A stretch of DNA of 10,873 bases from Pseudomonadota bacterium. GTDB taxonomy: Bacteria; Pseudomonadota; Alphaproteobacteria; Acetobacterales; Acetobacteraceae. A program made the position numbers and the translations under genes. The stretch is from positions 1 to 10,873 of the forward strand of contig JAKBAQ010000077.1 of the NCBI GenBank assembly GCA_021808985.1, in the 5' to 3' direction. This document shows, in pieces, positions 1 to 7,163 of the stretch. The notes under the pieces were generated by a model. It saw nothing but the letters and a program-made list of their open reading frames with translations, had not been told where the DNA came from and ran no database searches. The first letter of the stretch is position 1, and each line of letters begins with the position of its first letter.

Positions 1-968
1 ATAACTGCCGGATGCTGCTGGGGACGCCGGCGGGGCAGGGGTTTCATGTGCTCGACAGTTTTTCGCGAGTCGTGCGGCTGGGCGAGGGGTTGTATGAGAC
101 CGGGCGGCTCTCGGCCGTGGCGATGGACCGGGCGATTGCCAGCTTGAGCATATGCGCCGACCGGGCGCGGCGCTGGGCGGCGAATGCCGAGAGCGGGCCG
201 GTGCGGCTGCGCGCGATTGCCACCGAGGCCTGCCGGCAGGCGGAGAACGGGGTGGAGTTCATCACCCTCGCGCGGGAGCGCACGGGGCTGCCGCTTGAGA
301 TTATAAACACGCGCGAAGAGGCGGAGCTGGCGATGGAGAGCTGCGCCTCGCTGATCGCCAAGGCGGAGCGGCGGGCGCTGCTGTTCGATATCGGCGGAGG
401 CTCGACCGAGGTGGCCTGGGTGCGGGTGAACTGCGCCGGCGGGGCGCCGGAGTTGATCGGCTATCTCTCGCTGCCGGTGGGGGTTGTCACACTCTCGGAG
501 CGGTGCAAGCGCGCTTGCTACACGGAGAAGGGATTCGCCGCCGTGGTGGAGAATGTGGCGCAGATGCTGCGGCCCTTTGAGGAAGTGCACCGTATTGGCC
601 AGGAAATCCGCCAGGGCGGGGTGCTGATGGTGGGGACATCGGGCACCGTGACGACGCTGGCGGGGGTTTCATTGAAGCTGGAGCGCTACCGGCGCGGGCT
701 GGTGGATGGGTTTTTCATGAACCGGGACGCGGTGGGGGCGGCCTTGGCCGAGGCGAAGGCGCTTGGGCGCGAGGGGTTGAGCCGGCATCCGTGCATCGGC
801 GCGGAGCGGGTGGATTTCGTGCTGCCGGGCTGCGCGATTTTTGCCGCCATCCATGAACTGTGGCAGATACCGGACCTCGTGGTGGCTGACAGGGGATTGC
901 GCGAGGGGATGTTGATGCGGCTGATGCGCAATGTGCGGCCGGAACGGCGCGGCTACGGCCTGGCATGA
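1..968 (+). CDS. Ppx/GppA-family phosphatase, 5' end outside window
   Basis: Exopolyphosphatase / guanosine pentaphosphate phosphohydrolase family, an ASKHA-fold enzyme acting on polyphosphate or pppGpp. The frame is open from base 3 and reads N-C-R-M-L-L, matching the family's N-terminal DLGTNNCRLL phosphate-binding loop. The ATG at 12 is therefore internal, and the true start lies before the window with roughly 10-20 residues missing. Further motifs are DSFSRVVRLGEGL near the start, the second phosphate loop DIGGGSTEVAW at 387-419 and VGTSGTVTTLAG at about 631-666. The length fits single-domain family members that lack the C-terminal HD extension. Its TGA overlaps the rlmE ATG (ATGA at 965-968), which implies translational coupling. 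Ppx and GppA activities cannot be told apart from sequence alone, so no symbol is given. Confidence 0.9.
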   Translation, partial: NCRMLLGTPAGQGFHVLDSFSRVVRLGEGLYETGRLSAVAMDRAIASLSICADRARRWAANAESGPVRLRAIATEACRQAENGVEFITLARERTGLPLEIINTREEAELAMESCASLIAKAERRALLFDIGGGSTEVAWVRVNCAGGAPELIGYLSLPVGVVTLSERCKRACYTEKGFAAVVENVAQMLRPFEEVHRIGQEIRQGGVLMVGTSGTVTTLAGVSLKLERYRRGLVDGFFMNRDAVGAALAEAKALGREGLSRHPCIGAERVDFVLPGCAIFAAIHELWQIPDLVVADRGLREGMLMRLMRNVRPERRGYGLA

Positions 969-1636
969 CCGAGAATCCGCTGGTGCCGCCGCGCCGCGAG
1001 GCCGTGCGGCTGAAACATGCGCGCAGGCATAGCACGTCGTCGCAGGCGTGGCTTAACCGGCAGCTGAACGACCCTTATGTGCAGGCGGCCAAGGCGCAGG
1101 GCTATCGCTCGCGCGCGGCGTTCAAGCTGATCGAGCTGGATGCGAAGTACCATCTCATCAGCAAGGGGGCGCGCGTGGTGGACCTGGGCGCGGCGCCGGG
1201 AGGGTGGTCTCAGATTGCGTTGCAGCGGGGGGCGGCGAAGGTGGTGGGGATTGATCTGCTGCCGATTATTCCGGTGGAGGGGGCGCGGTTCATCGAGGGC
1301 GATTTCATGGCCGAGGGCATGGAAGAGCGGCTGATGGAAATGCTGGGCGGCAGGGCGGATCTGGTGCTCTCTGACATGGCGCCGAACACGACGGGGCATG
1401 TGGCGACCGACCATATACGCATCATGGCGCTGGCCGACACGGCGTTGGCCTTCGCGGTGCGGATTCTGGAACCCGGGGGGGCGTTTGTCGCCAAATTGTT
1501 CCAGGGCGGGGCGGAGCGGGACATGCTGAACACGCTGAAGCTGCGCTTCAGGACGGTGCGCCACGCCAAGCCGCCGGCGAGCCGCAAGGATTCCAAGGAA
1601 ATGTATGTGGTGGCGAGCGGGTTCAGGCCGGAATAA
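965..1636 (+). CDS. rlmE: 23S rRNA (uridine-2'-O-)-methyltransferase RlmE (FtsJ/RrmJ)
   Basis: Predicted to methylate the 2'-OH of the conserved A-loop uridine (U2552 in E. coli numbering) of 23S rRNA in late 50S assembly. The 223-residue protein carries the SAM-binding motif VVDLGAAPGGW at 71-81. The K-D-K-E catalytic tetrad is visible as K54 (AAFKLIELD), D137 (SDMAP), K177 (VAKLFQGG) and E212 (SKEMYVVA). Length is typical for the family, with a basic N-terminal extension (about residues 9-30) common in alphaproteobacteria. The start overlaps the stop of the preceding phosphatase by 4 nt, so the two are probably co-transcribed. An 86-nt gap separates it from the preferred guaB start. Confidence 0.95.
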   Translation: MTENPLVPPRREAVRLKHARRHSTSSQAWLNRQLNDPYVQAAKAQGYRSRAAFKLIELDAKYHLISKGARVVDLGAAPGGWSQIALQRGAAKVVGIDLLPIIPVEGARFIEGDFMAEGMEERLMEMLGGRADLVLSDMAPNTTGHVATDHIRIMALADTALAFAVRILEPGGAFVAKLFQGGAERDMLNTLKLRFRTVRHAKPPASRKDSKEMYVVASGFRPE

Positions 1637-1722
1637 CGGGAAAAACCGGCGGGTGGGGCTATTGCGCCGCGGCGCGCCGCCGCTTAATGAGGGCCGCCAA
1701 GGTTTGTACTGAAAGAGTGGCC

Positions 1723-3219
1723 ATGGCATCCGAAAATTCTTCCCTTCCTGATTTTTCCGCCCGCATCTCCGAGGCGCTGGCCTTTGACGACGTGCTGCTG
1801 GTGCCGGCCTATTCCAAGATATTGCCGGGGAGGACCGGCACGGCGACGCGGCTGACACGCGGCATCGCGCTGAATATCCCGCTGGTCTCAGCCGCGATGG
1901 ATACGGTGACGGAGGCGGCGATGGCGATTGCCATGGCGCAGCAGGGCGGCATCGGCGTGATTCATAAGAACTTCACCATCGAGGAGCAGGCCGCCCAGGT
2001 GCGGCGGGTGAAGAAGTTCGAGAGCGGCATGGTGGTGAACCCGCTGACCATATACCCCGACCAGACCCTGGCCGATGCCCGCGCGCTGATGGCGGCGCAT
2101 AATATTTCGGGCTTCCCCGTGGTGGAGCGCGATGGCAAGCTGGTGGGGATTCTCACACATCGGGATGTGCGCTTCGCGACCGACCCCAGCGCCAAGATTT
2201 ATGAGCTGATGACGCGGGAGAATCTGGCGGTGGTGAAGGCCGGGGTTTCGCCCGAGGAGGCGCGCGCGCTTTTGCACAAGCGGCGGCTGGAGAAGCTGCT
2301 GGTGGTGGATGATGGGTATCGCTGCATCGGGCTGATGACGGTGAAGGACATGGACAAGGCGCAGGCGCATCCGCTGGCCAACAAGGATGAGCTGGGCCGG
2401 CTGCGCGTGGCCGCCGCCACGGGCGTTGGCGAGGATGGCGCCGAGCGCGCGGCCGCGCTGGTGGAGGCCGGGGTGGATGTGGTGGTGGTGGACACTGCCC
2501 ACGGCCATTCCGACGGGGTGTTGCAGGCGGTCACGCGGATTAAAAAGGCGTCCAACGCGGTGCAGATCATCGCCGGTAATGTGGCGACGCCCGATGGGGC
2601 GCGGGCGTTGATCGACGCGGGGGCGGATGGGGTGAAAATCGGCATCGGGCCGGGGAGCATCTGCACGACGCGGGTGGTGGCGGGCGTTGGGGTGCCGCAG
2701 TTCTCGGCGGTGCTGGAGACGGCGGCGGCCTGCCGGGCGCTGGGGGTGCCGGCGATCGCCGATGGGGGGATTCGCGCCTCGGGCGACATGGTGAAGGCGC
2801 TGGCCGCCGGGGCGGATGCGGTGATGGTGGGCTCGATGCTTGCCGGCACCGATGAGGCGCCGGGTGAAGTGTTTTTGTATCAAGGCCGTAGTTATAAATC
2901 CTACCGCGGGATGGGAAGCCTGGGCGCGATGGCGCGCGGCTCGGCGGACCGGTATTTCCAGCAGGAGATAAAGGACCAGCTGAAGCTGGTGCCGGAGGGA
3001 ATCGAGGGCCGGGTTGGCTATAAGGGGCCGATGGCGGCGGTGGTGCATCAGCTTGTCGGCGGCTTACGGGCGGGCATGGGCTATACCGGGGCGGCGGATA
3101 TCAACGCGCTGCAAACGCAGACACGCTTCCGCCGGATTACCGGGGCGGGGCTGCGCGAGAGCCATGTGCATGACGTGGCGATTACGCGCGAGGCGCCGAA
3201 CTACCGGCAGGAGGGATGA
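1723..3219 (+). CDS. guaB: IMP dehydrogenase GuaB
   Basis: Oxidises IMP to XMP with NAD+, the committed step of guanine nucleotide synthesis. Counting from the ATG at 1723 (498 residues), the N-terminus leads into AFDDVLLVPAYS. Two CBS domains span about residues 100-215. The catalytic loop GIGPGSICTTR places the nucleophile at Cys314, followed by IADGGIR, MVGSMLAGTDE and the flap RSYKSYRGMGSLGAM. An in-frame ATG at 1687 would add 12 residues. I prefer 1723 because a purine-rich GAAAGAG (1711-1717) precedes it and the added residues are not family-like. The stop overlaps the start of the rsmB-type gene (ATGA). All key residues look intact. Confidence 0.96.
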   Translation: MASENSSLPDFSARISEALAFDDVLLVPAYSKILPGRTGTATRLTRGIALNIPLVSAAMDTVTEAAMAIAMAQQGGIGVIHKNFTIEEQAAQVRRVKKFESGMVVNPLTIYPDQTLADARALMAAHNISGFPVVERDGKLVGILTHRDVRFATDPSAKIYELMTRENLAVVKAGVSPEEARALLHKRRLEKLLVVDDGYRCIGLMTVKDMDKAQAHPLANKDELGRLRVAAATGVGEDGAERAAALVEAGVDVVVVDTAHGHSDGVLQAVTRIKKASNAVQIIAGNVATPDGARALIDAGADGVKIGIGPGSICTTRVVAGVGVPQFSAVLETAAACRALGVPAIADGGIRASGDMVKALAAGADAVMVGSMLAGTDEAPGEVFLYQGRSYKSYRGMGSLGAMARGSADRYFQQEIKDQLKLVPEGIEGRVGYKGPMAAVVHQLVGGLRAGMGYTGAADINALQTQTRFRRITGAGLRESHVHDVAITREAPNYRQEG

Positions 3220-4493
3220 CCCCCGCCGGACAACTGGCCGCCGCGATTGATCTGCTGGCGGCGATAGAGGCGGATGGCCGGCCGGCGGATGCCATCGCCA
3301 ACCATTTTTTCCGCACGCGGCGGTTTATCGGCGCGGGAGACCGGCGCGAGGTGAGCGCGCTGGTGTGGGGGGTGTTGCGGGCGCGGCGGCATCTGGGCTG
3401 GTGGCTGCGGCATTTTGGCGCGGCGGAGACGCCAAGGCTGCTGCTGGCGGTGCAGGCGATTTTCTCGGGCATGAGCGTGCACAAGATATCCATGGCCTTT
3501 GCCGCCGGGCGCTACGGGCCGCCGCCGCTGCAGCCCGAGGAGAGCGCCGTGCTGGAGAAATTCGCCGGGCACACGCTGGAACACCCCAACATGCCCGAGG
3601 CGGTGAAATATGAGATACCGGACTGGCTGCTGCCACGGCTGAAGGCGCAGTTTGGCCCGGCGCTGGCGGCGGAGATGGCGGCGATGAACCAGCCGGCGCC
3701 GCTGGATTTGCGGATAAACAGCCTGAAGACCACGCGCGAGGCGGCGATGGCGGCGCTGGCGCGCGAGGGGTTGCAGGCGCGGCCGGCGCAGTTCAGCCCC
3801 TGGGGGCTGCGGCTGGCGGGGCGGCAGTCCATCACGCAGGGCAAGGCGTTCAAGGACGGGCTGGTGGAAATTCAGGATGAGGGGAGCCAGCTGATCGCCC
3901 TGCAGGTGGATGCGCGGCCGGGGATGCAGGTGGTGGATTACTGCGCCGGGGCGGGCGGCAAGACGCTGGCCATGGCCATGGCCATGGAGAATAAGGGGCA
4001 TATCGTCGCCTGCGATACCTCGGCGCCGCGGCTGGAGGGGGCGATTAAGCGGTTGCGCCGGGCGGGCGTGCATAATGCCGAGCAGCATCTGCTGGGGGAG
4101 CCGGGGGATAAGTGGAGCAAGCGGCAGGCGGGGCGGTTTGACCGCGTGCTGGTGGATGCGCCCTGCACCGGCACCGGCACCTGGCGGCGCAACCCGGATG
4201 CGCGGACGCGGCTGAGCGAGAGCGACCTGGGCGAGCTGGTGGCCAAGCAGGCGATGATTTTGGACCAGGCGCAAAAACTGACCAAACCGGGCGGGAAACT
4301 GGTATACGCGACATGCTCGTTGCTCGGTGAGGAAAATGAGGGGCAGGTGGAGGCGTTCTTGGCGCGGTATCCGATGTTCAAGCTGCGGGAGATAGAGGCG
4401 CCGGAGGCGCTGCGGGGCAAGTATCTGCGGCTTTCGCCGCGCGCGCAGGGGACGGACGGGTTTTTCGCCGCTGTGCTGGCGCGCGATCCGTGA
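3216..4493 (+). CDS. rsmB: RsmB/NOP-family rRNA (cytosine-C5)-methyltransferase
   Basis: A SAM-dependent RNA m5C methyltransferase, probably acting on 16S rRNA like RsmB. The N-terminal about 140 residues resemble the NusB-like RNA-binding domain (RPADAIANHFFRTRRFIGAGDRR). The Rossmann-fold catalytic domain follows: SAM motif VVDYCAGAGGKT at 239-250, VACDTSAPRL, the motif IV cysteine in DAPCTGTG (C317) and the motif VI cysteine in ATCS (C367). RNA m5C enzymes use two cysteines, and both are present. At 425 residues the length is usual. The ATG overlaps the guaB TGA. The purine-rich GGAGGG ends only 1-2 nt before the ATG, so initiation may rely mainly on coupling. The exact target base is inferred from the family. 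Confidence 0.9.
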   Translation: MTPAGQLAAAIDLLAAIEADGRPADAIANHFFRTRRFIGAGDRREVSALVWGVLRARRHLGWWLRHFGAAETPRLLLAVQAIFSGMSVHKISMAFAAGRYGPPPLQPEESAVLEKFAGHTLEHPNMPEAVKYEIPDWLLPRLKAQFGPALAAEMAAMNQPAPLDLRINSLKTTREAAMAALAREGLQARPAQFSPWGLRLAGRQSITQGKAFKDGLVEIQDEGSQLIALQVDARPGMQVVDYCAGAGGKTLAMAMAMENKGHIVACDTSAPRLEGAIKRLRRAGVHNAEQHLLGEPGDKWSKRQAGRFDRVLVDAPCTGTGTWRRNPDARTRLSESDLGELVAKQAMILDQAQKLTKPGGKLVYATCSLLGEENEGQVEAFLARYPMFKLREIEAPEALRGKYLRLSPRAQGTDGFFAAVLARDP

Positions 4494-5023
4494 TCGAGAT
4501 ACGGCGCGCGCGCGTGGGGGATGCGCCCGCGATCGCGGCCGTGCATGTGGCGACCTGGCGCAACGCCTATGCGACCCTGCTGCCGGAGGCGTTTCTGGCC
4601 GGGCTCTCGGCCGGGCGGCTGGCCTTGCACCATGAGCGCTGCATCCGCATGGGGCGCGGCGTGTTTGTGGCGGTGGAGAGCGAGGCGCTGGGCGCGCCGC
4701 TGGTGGTGGGGTTTGCCTCCGCGCGGCGCTGGCACGGCGAAAAGCTGGGCGATGGCGAGGTGGAGATGCTCTACGTGGCCGATGACTGGCAGAATAGCGG
4801 GCTGGGCGCCCGGCTGCTGCGGGCGGCGGGGGGGTATTTGGCGGCTTTGGGGTGCCGATCGGTGTTCATTTGGGTGCTGCATGGCAATCCGGCGGTTTTT
4901 TTCTATGAGCGGCTGGGCGGGCGGCAGCTGGCCAAAGGCAGCACGATGGTGGCCGGAGTGGCGGTGCCGCAGGTCGCCTATGCATGGGATCCGATCGAAA
5001 CGCTGTTGGATGTGGACGCCTGA
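4490..5023 (+). CDS. GNAT-family N-acetyltransferase
   Basis: A 177-residue acetyl-CoA-dependent acyltransferase of the GNAT fold with unknown substrate. The N-terminus IEIRRARVGDAPAIAAVHVATWRNAY is the family's beta1-alpha1 pattern. The acetyl-CoA pyrophosphate-binding loop follows strand 4 (EMLYVADDWQNSGLGARLL), with Q101-x-x-G-L-G-A107. The closing motif NPAVFFYERLGG lies at about 133-144. The start is a GTG at 4490 overlapping the previous TGA (GTGA), the same coupling style as its neighbours. It lies between an rRNA methyltransferase and guaA, which suggests co-expression but does not reveal a substrate. It could acetylate a ribosomal protein N-terminus or a small molecule; neither is shown here. 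Confidence 0.88.
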   Translation: MIEIRRARVGDAPAIAAVHVATWRNAYATLLPEAFLAGLSAGRLALHHERCIRMGRGVFVAVESEALGAPLVVGFASARRWHGEKLGDGEVEMLYVADDWQNSGLGARLLRAAGGYLAALGCRSVFIWVLHGNPAVFFYERLGGRQLAKGSTMVAGVAVPQVAYAWDPIETLLDVDA

Positions 5024-5040
5024 TGGGCTAGCAGCACAGC

Positions 5041-6591
5041 ATGCACACACAAAAGATTCTGATCCTCGATTTTGGTAGCCAGGTTACGCAGCTGATCGCC
5101 CGCAGGGTGCGCGAAAGCGGGGTGTATTGCGAGATACTCCCCTTCAACGCCGACCCGGCGCGGATTGCCGCCTTTGGCGCCAGCGGCATTATTCTCTCCG
5201 GCGGGCCGGCCAGCGTGGCCGATGAGGGCTCGCCGCGCGCGCCGGATTATGTGTTCACCGCCGGGGTGCCGGTGCTGGGCATATGCTACGGGCAGATGGT
5301 GATGTGCGCGCAGCTGGGCGGCGATGTGAAGGGTGCGGAGATACGCGAGTTTGGCCGCGCCTATGTGGATGTGGTGGAGGATTGCACCCTTTTTGACGGC
5401 GCCTGGGTGAAGGGCGCGCGCGAGCAGGTGTGGATGAGCCATGGCGACCATATCTCCGCGCCGCCGCTGGGGTTTCGCACCGTCGCGGTCTCGGAGGGGG
5501 CGCCGTTCGCGATGATCGCGGATGATGCGCGCAGGTTCTACGGGCTGATGTTCCACCCCGAGGTGGTGCATACCCCGCACGGCGCGCAGCTGCTGCGCAA
5601 TTTCACGCACAAGGTGTGCGGGCTGGCGGGCGACTGGACGATGGCCGGGTTCCGGCAGGCGGAGATCGCGAAAATCCGCGCGCAGGTGGGCACCGGCAAG
5701 GTGATTTGCGGGCTCTCCGGCGGGGTGGACAGCTCGGTGGCGGCGGCGTTGATCCATGAGGCGATCGGCGAGCAGCTGACCTGCATTTTCGTCGACCACG
5801 GCTTGCTGCGGGCCGGTGAGGCCGAGGAAGTGGTGCGGGTGTTCGGCCAGCAGTTCAATATCCGGCTGATCCATCGCGATGCCTCGGAGCTGTTCCTGGG
5901 GCAGCTGGCGGGGGTGAGCGACCCGGAGCAGAAGCGCAAGATCATCGGGCGGTTGTTCATCGAGGTGTTCGATGAGGAAGCCACCAAGCTCGGCGGGGCG
6001 GATTTTCTGGCGCAGGGGACGCTGTATCCGGATGTGATCGAATCCGTGAGCGCGCTGGGGGGGCCGTCGGTCACCATCAAATCGCACCATAATGTCGGCG
6101 GGCTGCCGGAATTCATGAAGCTCAAGCTGGTGGAGCCGCTGCGCGAATTGTTCAAGGACGAGGTGCGCGCGCTGGGCCGCGAGCTGGGGCTGCCGGAGAC
6201 GATCGTGGGACGGCATCCGTTCCCCGGGCCGGGGCTGGCGATTCGGGTGCTGGGGCCGGTGAGCCGCGCGAGCGTGGAGATTTTGCAGAAGGCGGATGCG
6301 ATCTATCTGGAGGAGATCCGCGCGGCCGGGCTTTATGATGCGATCTGGCAGGCGTTCGCGGTGCTGCTGCCGGTGAAGTCAGTCGGGGTGATGGGCGATG
6401 GGCGGACCTATGACCAGGTGTGCGCGCTGCGGGCGGTGACCAGCACGGATGGCATGACGGCGGATATCTATCCGTTTGACATGGCGTTTCTCTCGCGCGT
6501 CTCGAACCGGATTGTGAATGAGGTGCGCGGGATCAACCGCGTGACCTATGACATCACCAGCAAGCCGCCGGGGACGATTGAGTGGGAATGA
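5041..6591 (+). CDS. guaA: GMP synthase (glutamine-hydrolysing) GuaA
   Basis: Amidates XMP to GMP using glutamine and ATP. The 516-residue protein has an N-terminal class I glutamine amidotransferase domain (ILILDFGSQ; nucleophile Cys82 in GICYGQ; His172 and Glu174 in FHPEVVH). An ATP-pyrophosphatase domain follows, with P-loop SGGVDSS at 226-232, and then the dimerisation domain with GRHPFPGPGLAIR. It ends in the canonical PPGTIEWE, so the enzyme looks intact. No clear Shine-Dalgarno precedes ATG 5041; the gap from the GNAT gene is 17 nt. The last codons double as an integration site: the island beyond supplies the stop-proximal bases and a terminator, and a second copy of the final codons is found at 9515-9532. 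Confidence 0.97.
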   Translation: MHTQKILILDFGSQVTQLIARRVRESGVYCEILPFNADPARIAAFGASGIILSGGPASVADEGSPRAPDYVFTAGVPVLGICYGQMVMCAQLGGDVKGAEIREFGRAYVDVVEDCTLFDGAWVKGAREQVWMSHGDHISAPPLGFRTVAVSEGAPFAMIADDARRFYGLMFHPEVVHTPHGAQLLRNFTHKVCGLAGDWTMAGFRQAEIAKIRAQVGTGKVICGLSGGVDSSVAAALIHEAIGEQLTCIFVDHGLLRAGEAEEVVRVFGQQFNIRLIHRDASELFLGQLAGVSDPEQKRKIIGRLFIEVFDEEATKLGGADFLAQGTLYPDVIESVSALGGPSVTIKSHHNVGGLPEFMKLKLVEPLRELFKDEVRALGRELGLPETIVGRHPFPGPGLAIRVLGPVSRASVEILQKADAIYLEEIRAAGLYDAIWQAFAVLLPVKSVGVMGDGRTYDQVCALRAVTSTDGMTADIYPFDMAFLSRVSNRIVNEVRGINRVTYDITSKPPGTIEWE

Positions 6592-6602
6592 TCCCACGTC
6601 TG
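6577..6602 (+). repeat. Left island junction (attL-like) at guaA 3' end
   Basis: ATTGAGTGGGAATGA (6577-6591) encodes the last guaA codons and stop. It matches ATCGAGTGGGAGT at 9518-9530 (11 of 13, core GAGTGGGA identical). The distal part, CCCACGTCTG at 6593-6602, recurs exactly at 9359-9368. A perfect inverted repeat GTGGGA-ATGA-TCCCAC (6582-6597) is centred on the guaA stop, as in tyrosine-recombinase core sites. Integration at guaA 3' ends is established for many genomic islands; calling this attL is inference from the repeats and the adjacent integrase remnant. Confidence 0.75.
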
Positions 6603-6638
6603 GCATAGGCTGGCACCAACCGGCACAAGACCAACGAT

Positions 6639-6663
6639 AAGCCCCTGTAAAAAGGGGTTTTTT
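6639..6663 (+). terminator. Rho-independent terminator after guaA
   Basis: Stem AAGCCCCT (6639-6646) pairs with AGGGGTTT (6653-6660), including one G-U pair, around loop GTAAAA. A run of six T (6658-6663) follows. It lies 47 nt beyond the guaA stop but inside the foreign DNA, so it would now end transcription of the gua operon and block readthrough into the R-M genes and the former downstream neighbours. Confidence 0.85.
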
Positions 6664-6694
6664 CGTATCTATACCTCGCATCGTCTGGCACCAC

Positions 6695-6736
6695 AAGGTG
6701 AATGACCGGGATGGCCTCTATGTGGCTGTTACGCCA
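6695..6736 (+). pseudogene. Tyrosine integrase N-terminal fragment (DUF4102-type)
   Basis: The + frame reads K-V-N-D-R-D-G-L-Y-V-A-V-T-P. This matches the arm-DNA-binding domain of P4-type tyrosine integrases, whose N-terminus typically has (Y/K)L-(N/T)D-x-x-G-L-Y-(V/L)-x-V-T-P. The match ends abruptly after T-P, and the expected family continuation (strand with FRY/WR, then LG.YP) is absent in all frames that I read. No convincing start or upstream domain half is seen. Position just downstream of guaA and its terminator is where such islands usually carry int. The fragment is only 14 codons, so the call rests on motif recognition and context. Confidence 0.6.
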
Positions 6737-6795
6737 CGCCAAAGCTCATCGTTGGGGTCCTGCAAACCATTCTCCTGCGAAGTTTTCATTTTGTG

Positions 6796-6867
6796 CTACT
6801 CCTTCCCCAAGGCCTGATAGAGGGTCGCTCAATGCACCCCGAGCAGACTGGCGGCCTCGGGAGATAT
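6796..6867 (-). pseudogene. HTH remnant, probably serine-recombinase C-terminus, with internal stop
   Basis: On the reverse strand, from 6867 down, the frame reads I-S-P-E-A-A-S-L-L-G-V-H-stop-A-T-L-Y-Q-A-L-G-K-E-stop. The pattern EAAxLLGV-(S/H)-R-ATLYxAL is a DNA-binding helix-turn-helix typical of the C-terminal end of resolvases and invertases. The TGA sits where an arginine (CGA) is expected, so a single C-to-T change would explain the break. No catalytic domain is found upstream on that strand, because that region is now the palindrome and the RHH gene. Another HTH-containing transposase-type protein is possible. Confidence 0.45.
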
Positions 6868-6901
6868 TCTGCAACACACGCCGGATAAAAAATCCTCCAT
6901 T

Positions 6902-6929
6902 TCATGGATACACAAGCGTGTATCCATGA
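6902..6929. promoter_or_regulatory. Perfect 12-bp-arm palindrome, candidate operator
   Basis: TCATGGATACAC (6902-6913), spacer AAGC, GTGTATCCATGA (6918-6929): a perfect inverted repeat 15 nt upstream of the RHH gene ATG. There is no T-run, so it is not a terminator. Location directly before a gene for a small DNA-binding protein suggests an autoregulatory operator, as is common for RHH proteins. I cannot assign convincing -35/-10 elements here. A cruciform or another protein's site are alternatives. Confidence 0.6.
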
Positions 6930-6944
6930 GGTACCATCGCACTT

Positions 6945-7163
6945 ATGTCGAGCAAAGACGTTGGCCTCCGTATCCGTGTCGAAAAGGAACTCCGTGAGGC
7001 GTTCCAAGGGGCATGTCTCGCTGAAAACCGGGGCGCGTCGGAGGTGCTGCGCGAGTTCATGCAGGTGTTTGTCGATAGACACCAACATGGCTTGCAACCA
7101 GACATGTTCGCAGCGTCGGCAACTCAAACGCCACGTCAATCAACGAAGAGAAAAGCGATATGA
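6945..7163 (+). CDS. Ribbon-helix-helix (CopG/Arc-like) DNA-binding protein
   Basis: This 72-residue protein begins with a strand-like segment GLRIRVEKEL (about 7-16). Helix A follows (REAFQGACLAEN), then a turn (RGA) and helix B (SEVLREFMQVFVDRH). This is the RHH layout seen in plasmid- and island-borne CopG-like proteins (RVxxELRxAFxxAC...SxVLRxFM). The C-terminal about 25 residues are polar and probably disordered. The ATG is preceded by GAGG at 6928-6931, a long 13-nt spacing, inside the right arm of the palindrome. Its stop overlaps the methyltransferase start (ATGA 7160-7163), so it belongs to the R-M operon. I infer a regulator role, possibly timing nuclease expression as C proteins do, but an antitoxin-like or plasmid-remnant role is also possible. 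Confidence 0.75.
   Translation: MSSKDVGLRIRVEKELREAFQGACLAENRGASEVLREFMQVFVDRHQHGLQPDMFAASATQTPRQSTKRKAI

Noticed and set aside
1664..1675. Perfect 12-bp palindrome GCGCCGCGGCGC between rlmE and guaB.
   Set aside because: There is no spacer or T-run, and in such GC-rich DNA a short G/C-only palindrome is expected by chance. I see no terminator or operator role.
1687..1722. Upstream ATG extending guaB by 12 residues.
   Set aside because: The added residues do not match the IMPDH N-terminus, and the ATG at 1723 has a better placed purine-rich element.
953..1858. Long reverse-strand open frames opposite rlmE, guaB, rsmB and guaA.
   Set aside because: They are rich in Arg, His, Pro and Ala, cross gene boundaries, and lie antisense to genes with complete family motifs. 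They are by-products of G-rich coding strands.
6883..6895. GGAT-AAAAA-ATCC mini-hairpin before the R-M operon.
   Set aside because: Four-base arms are too short to be meaningful in AT-rich DNA.
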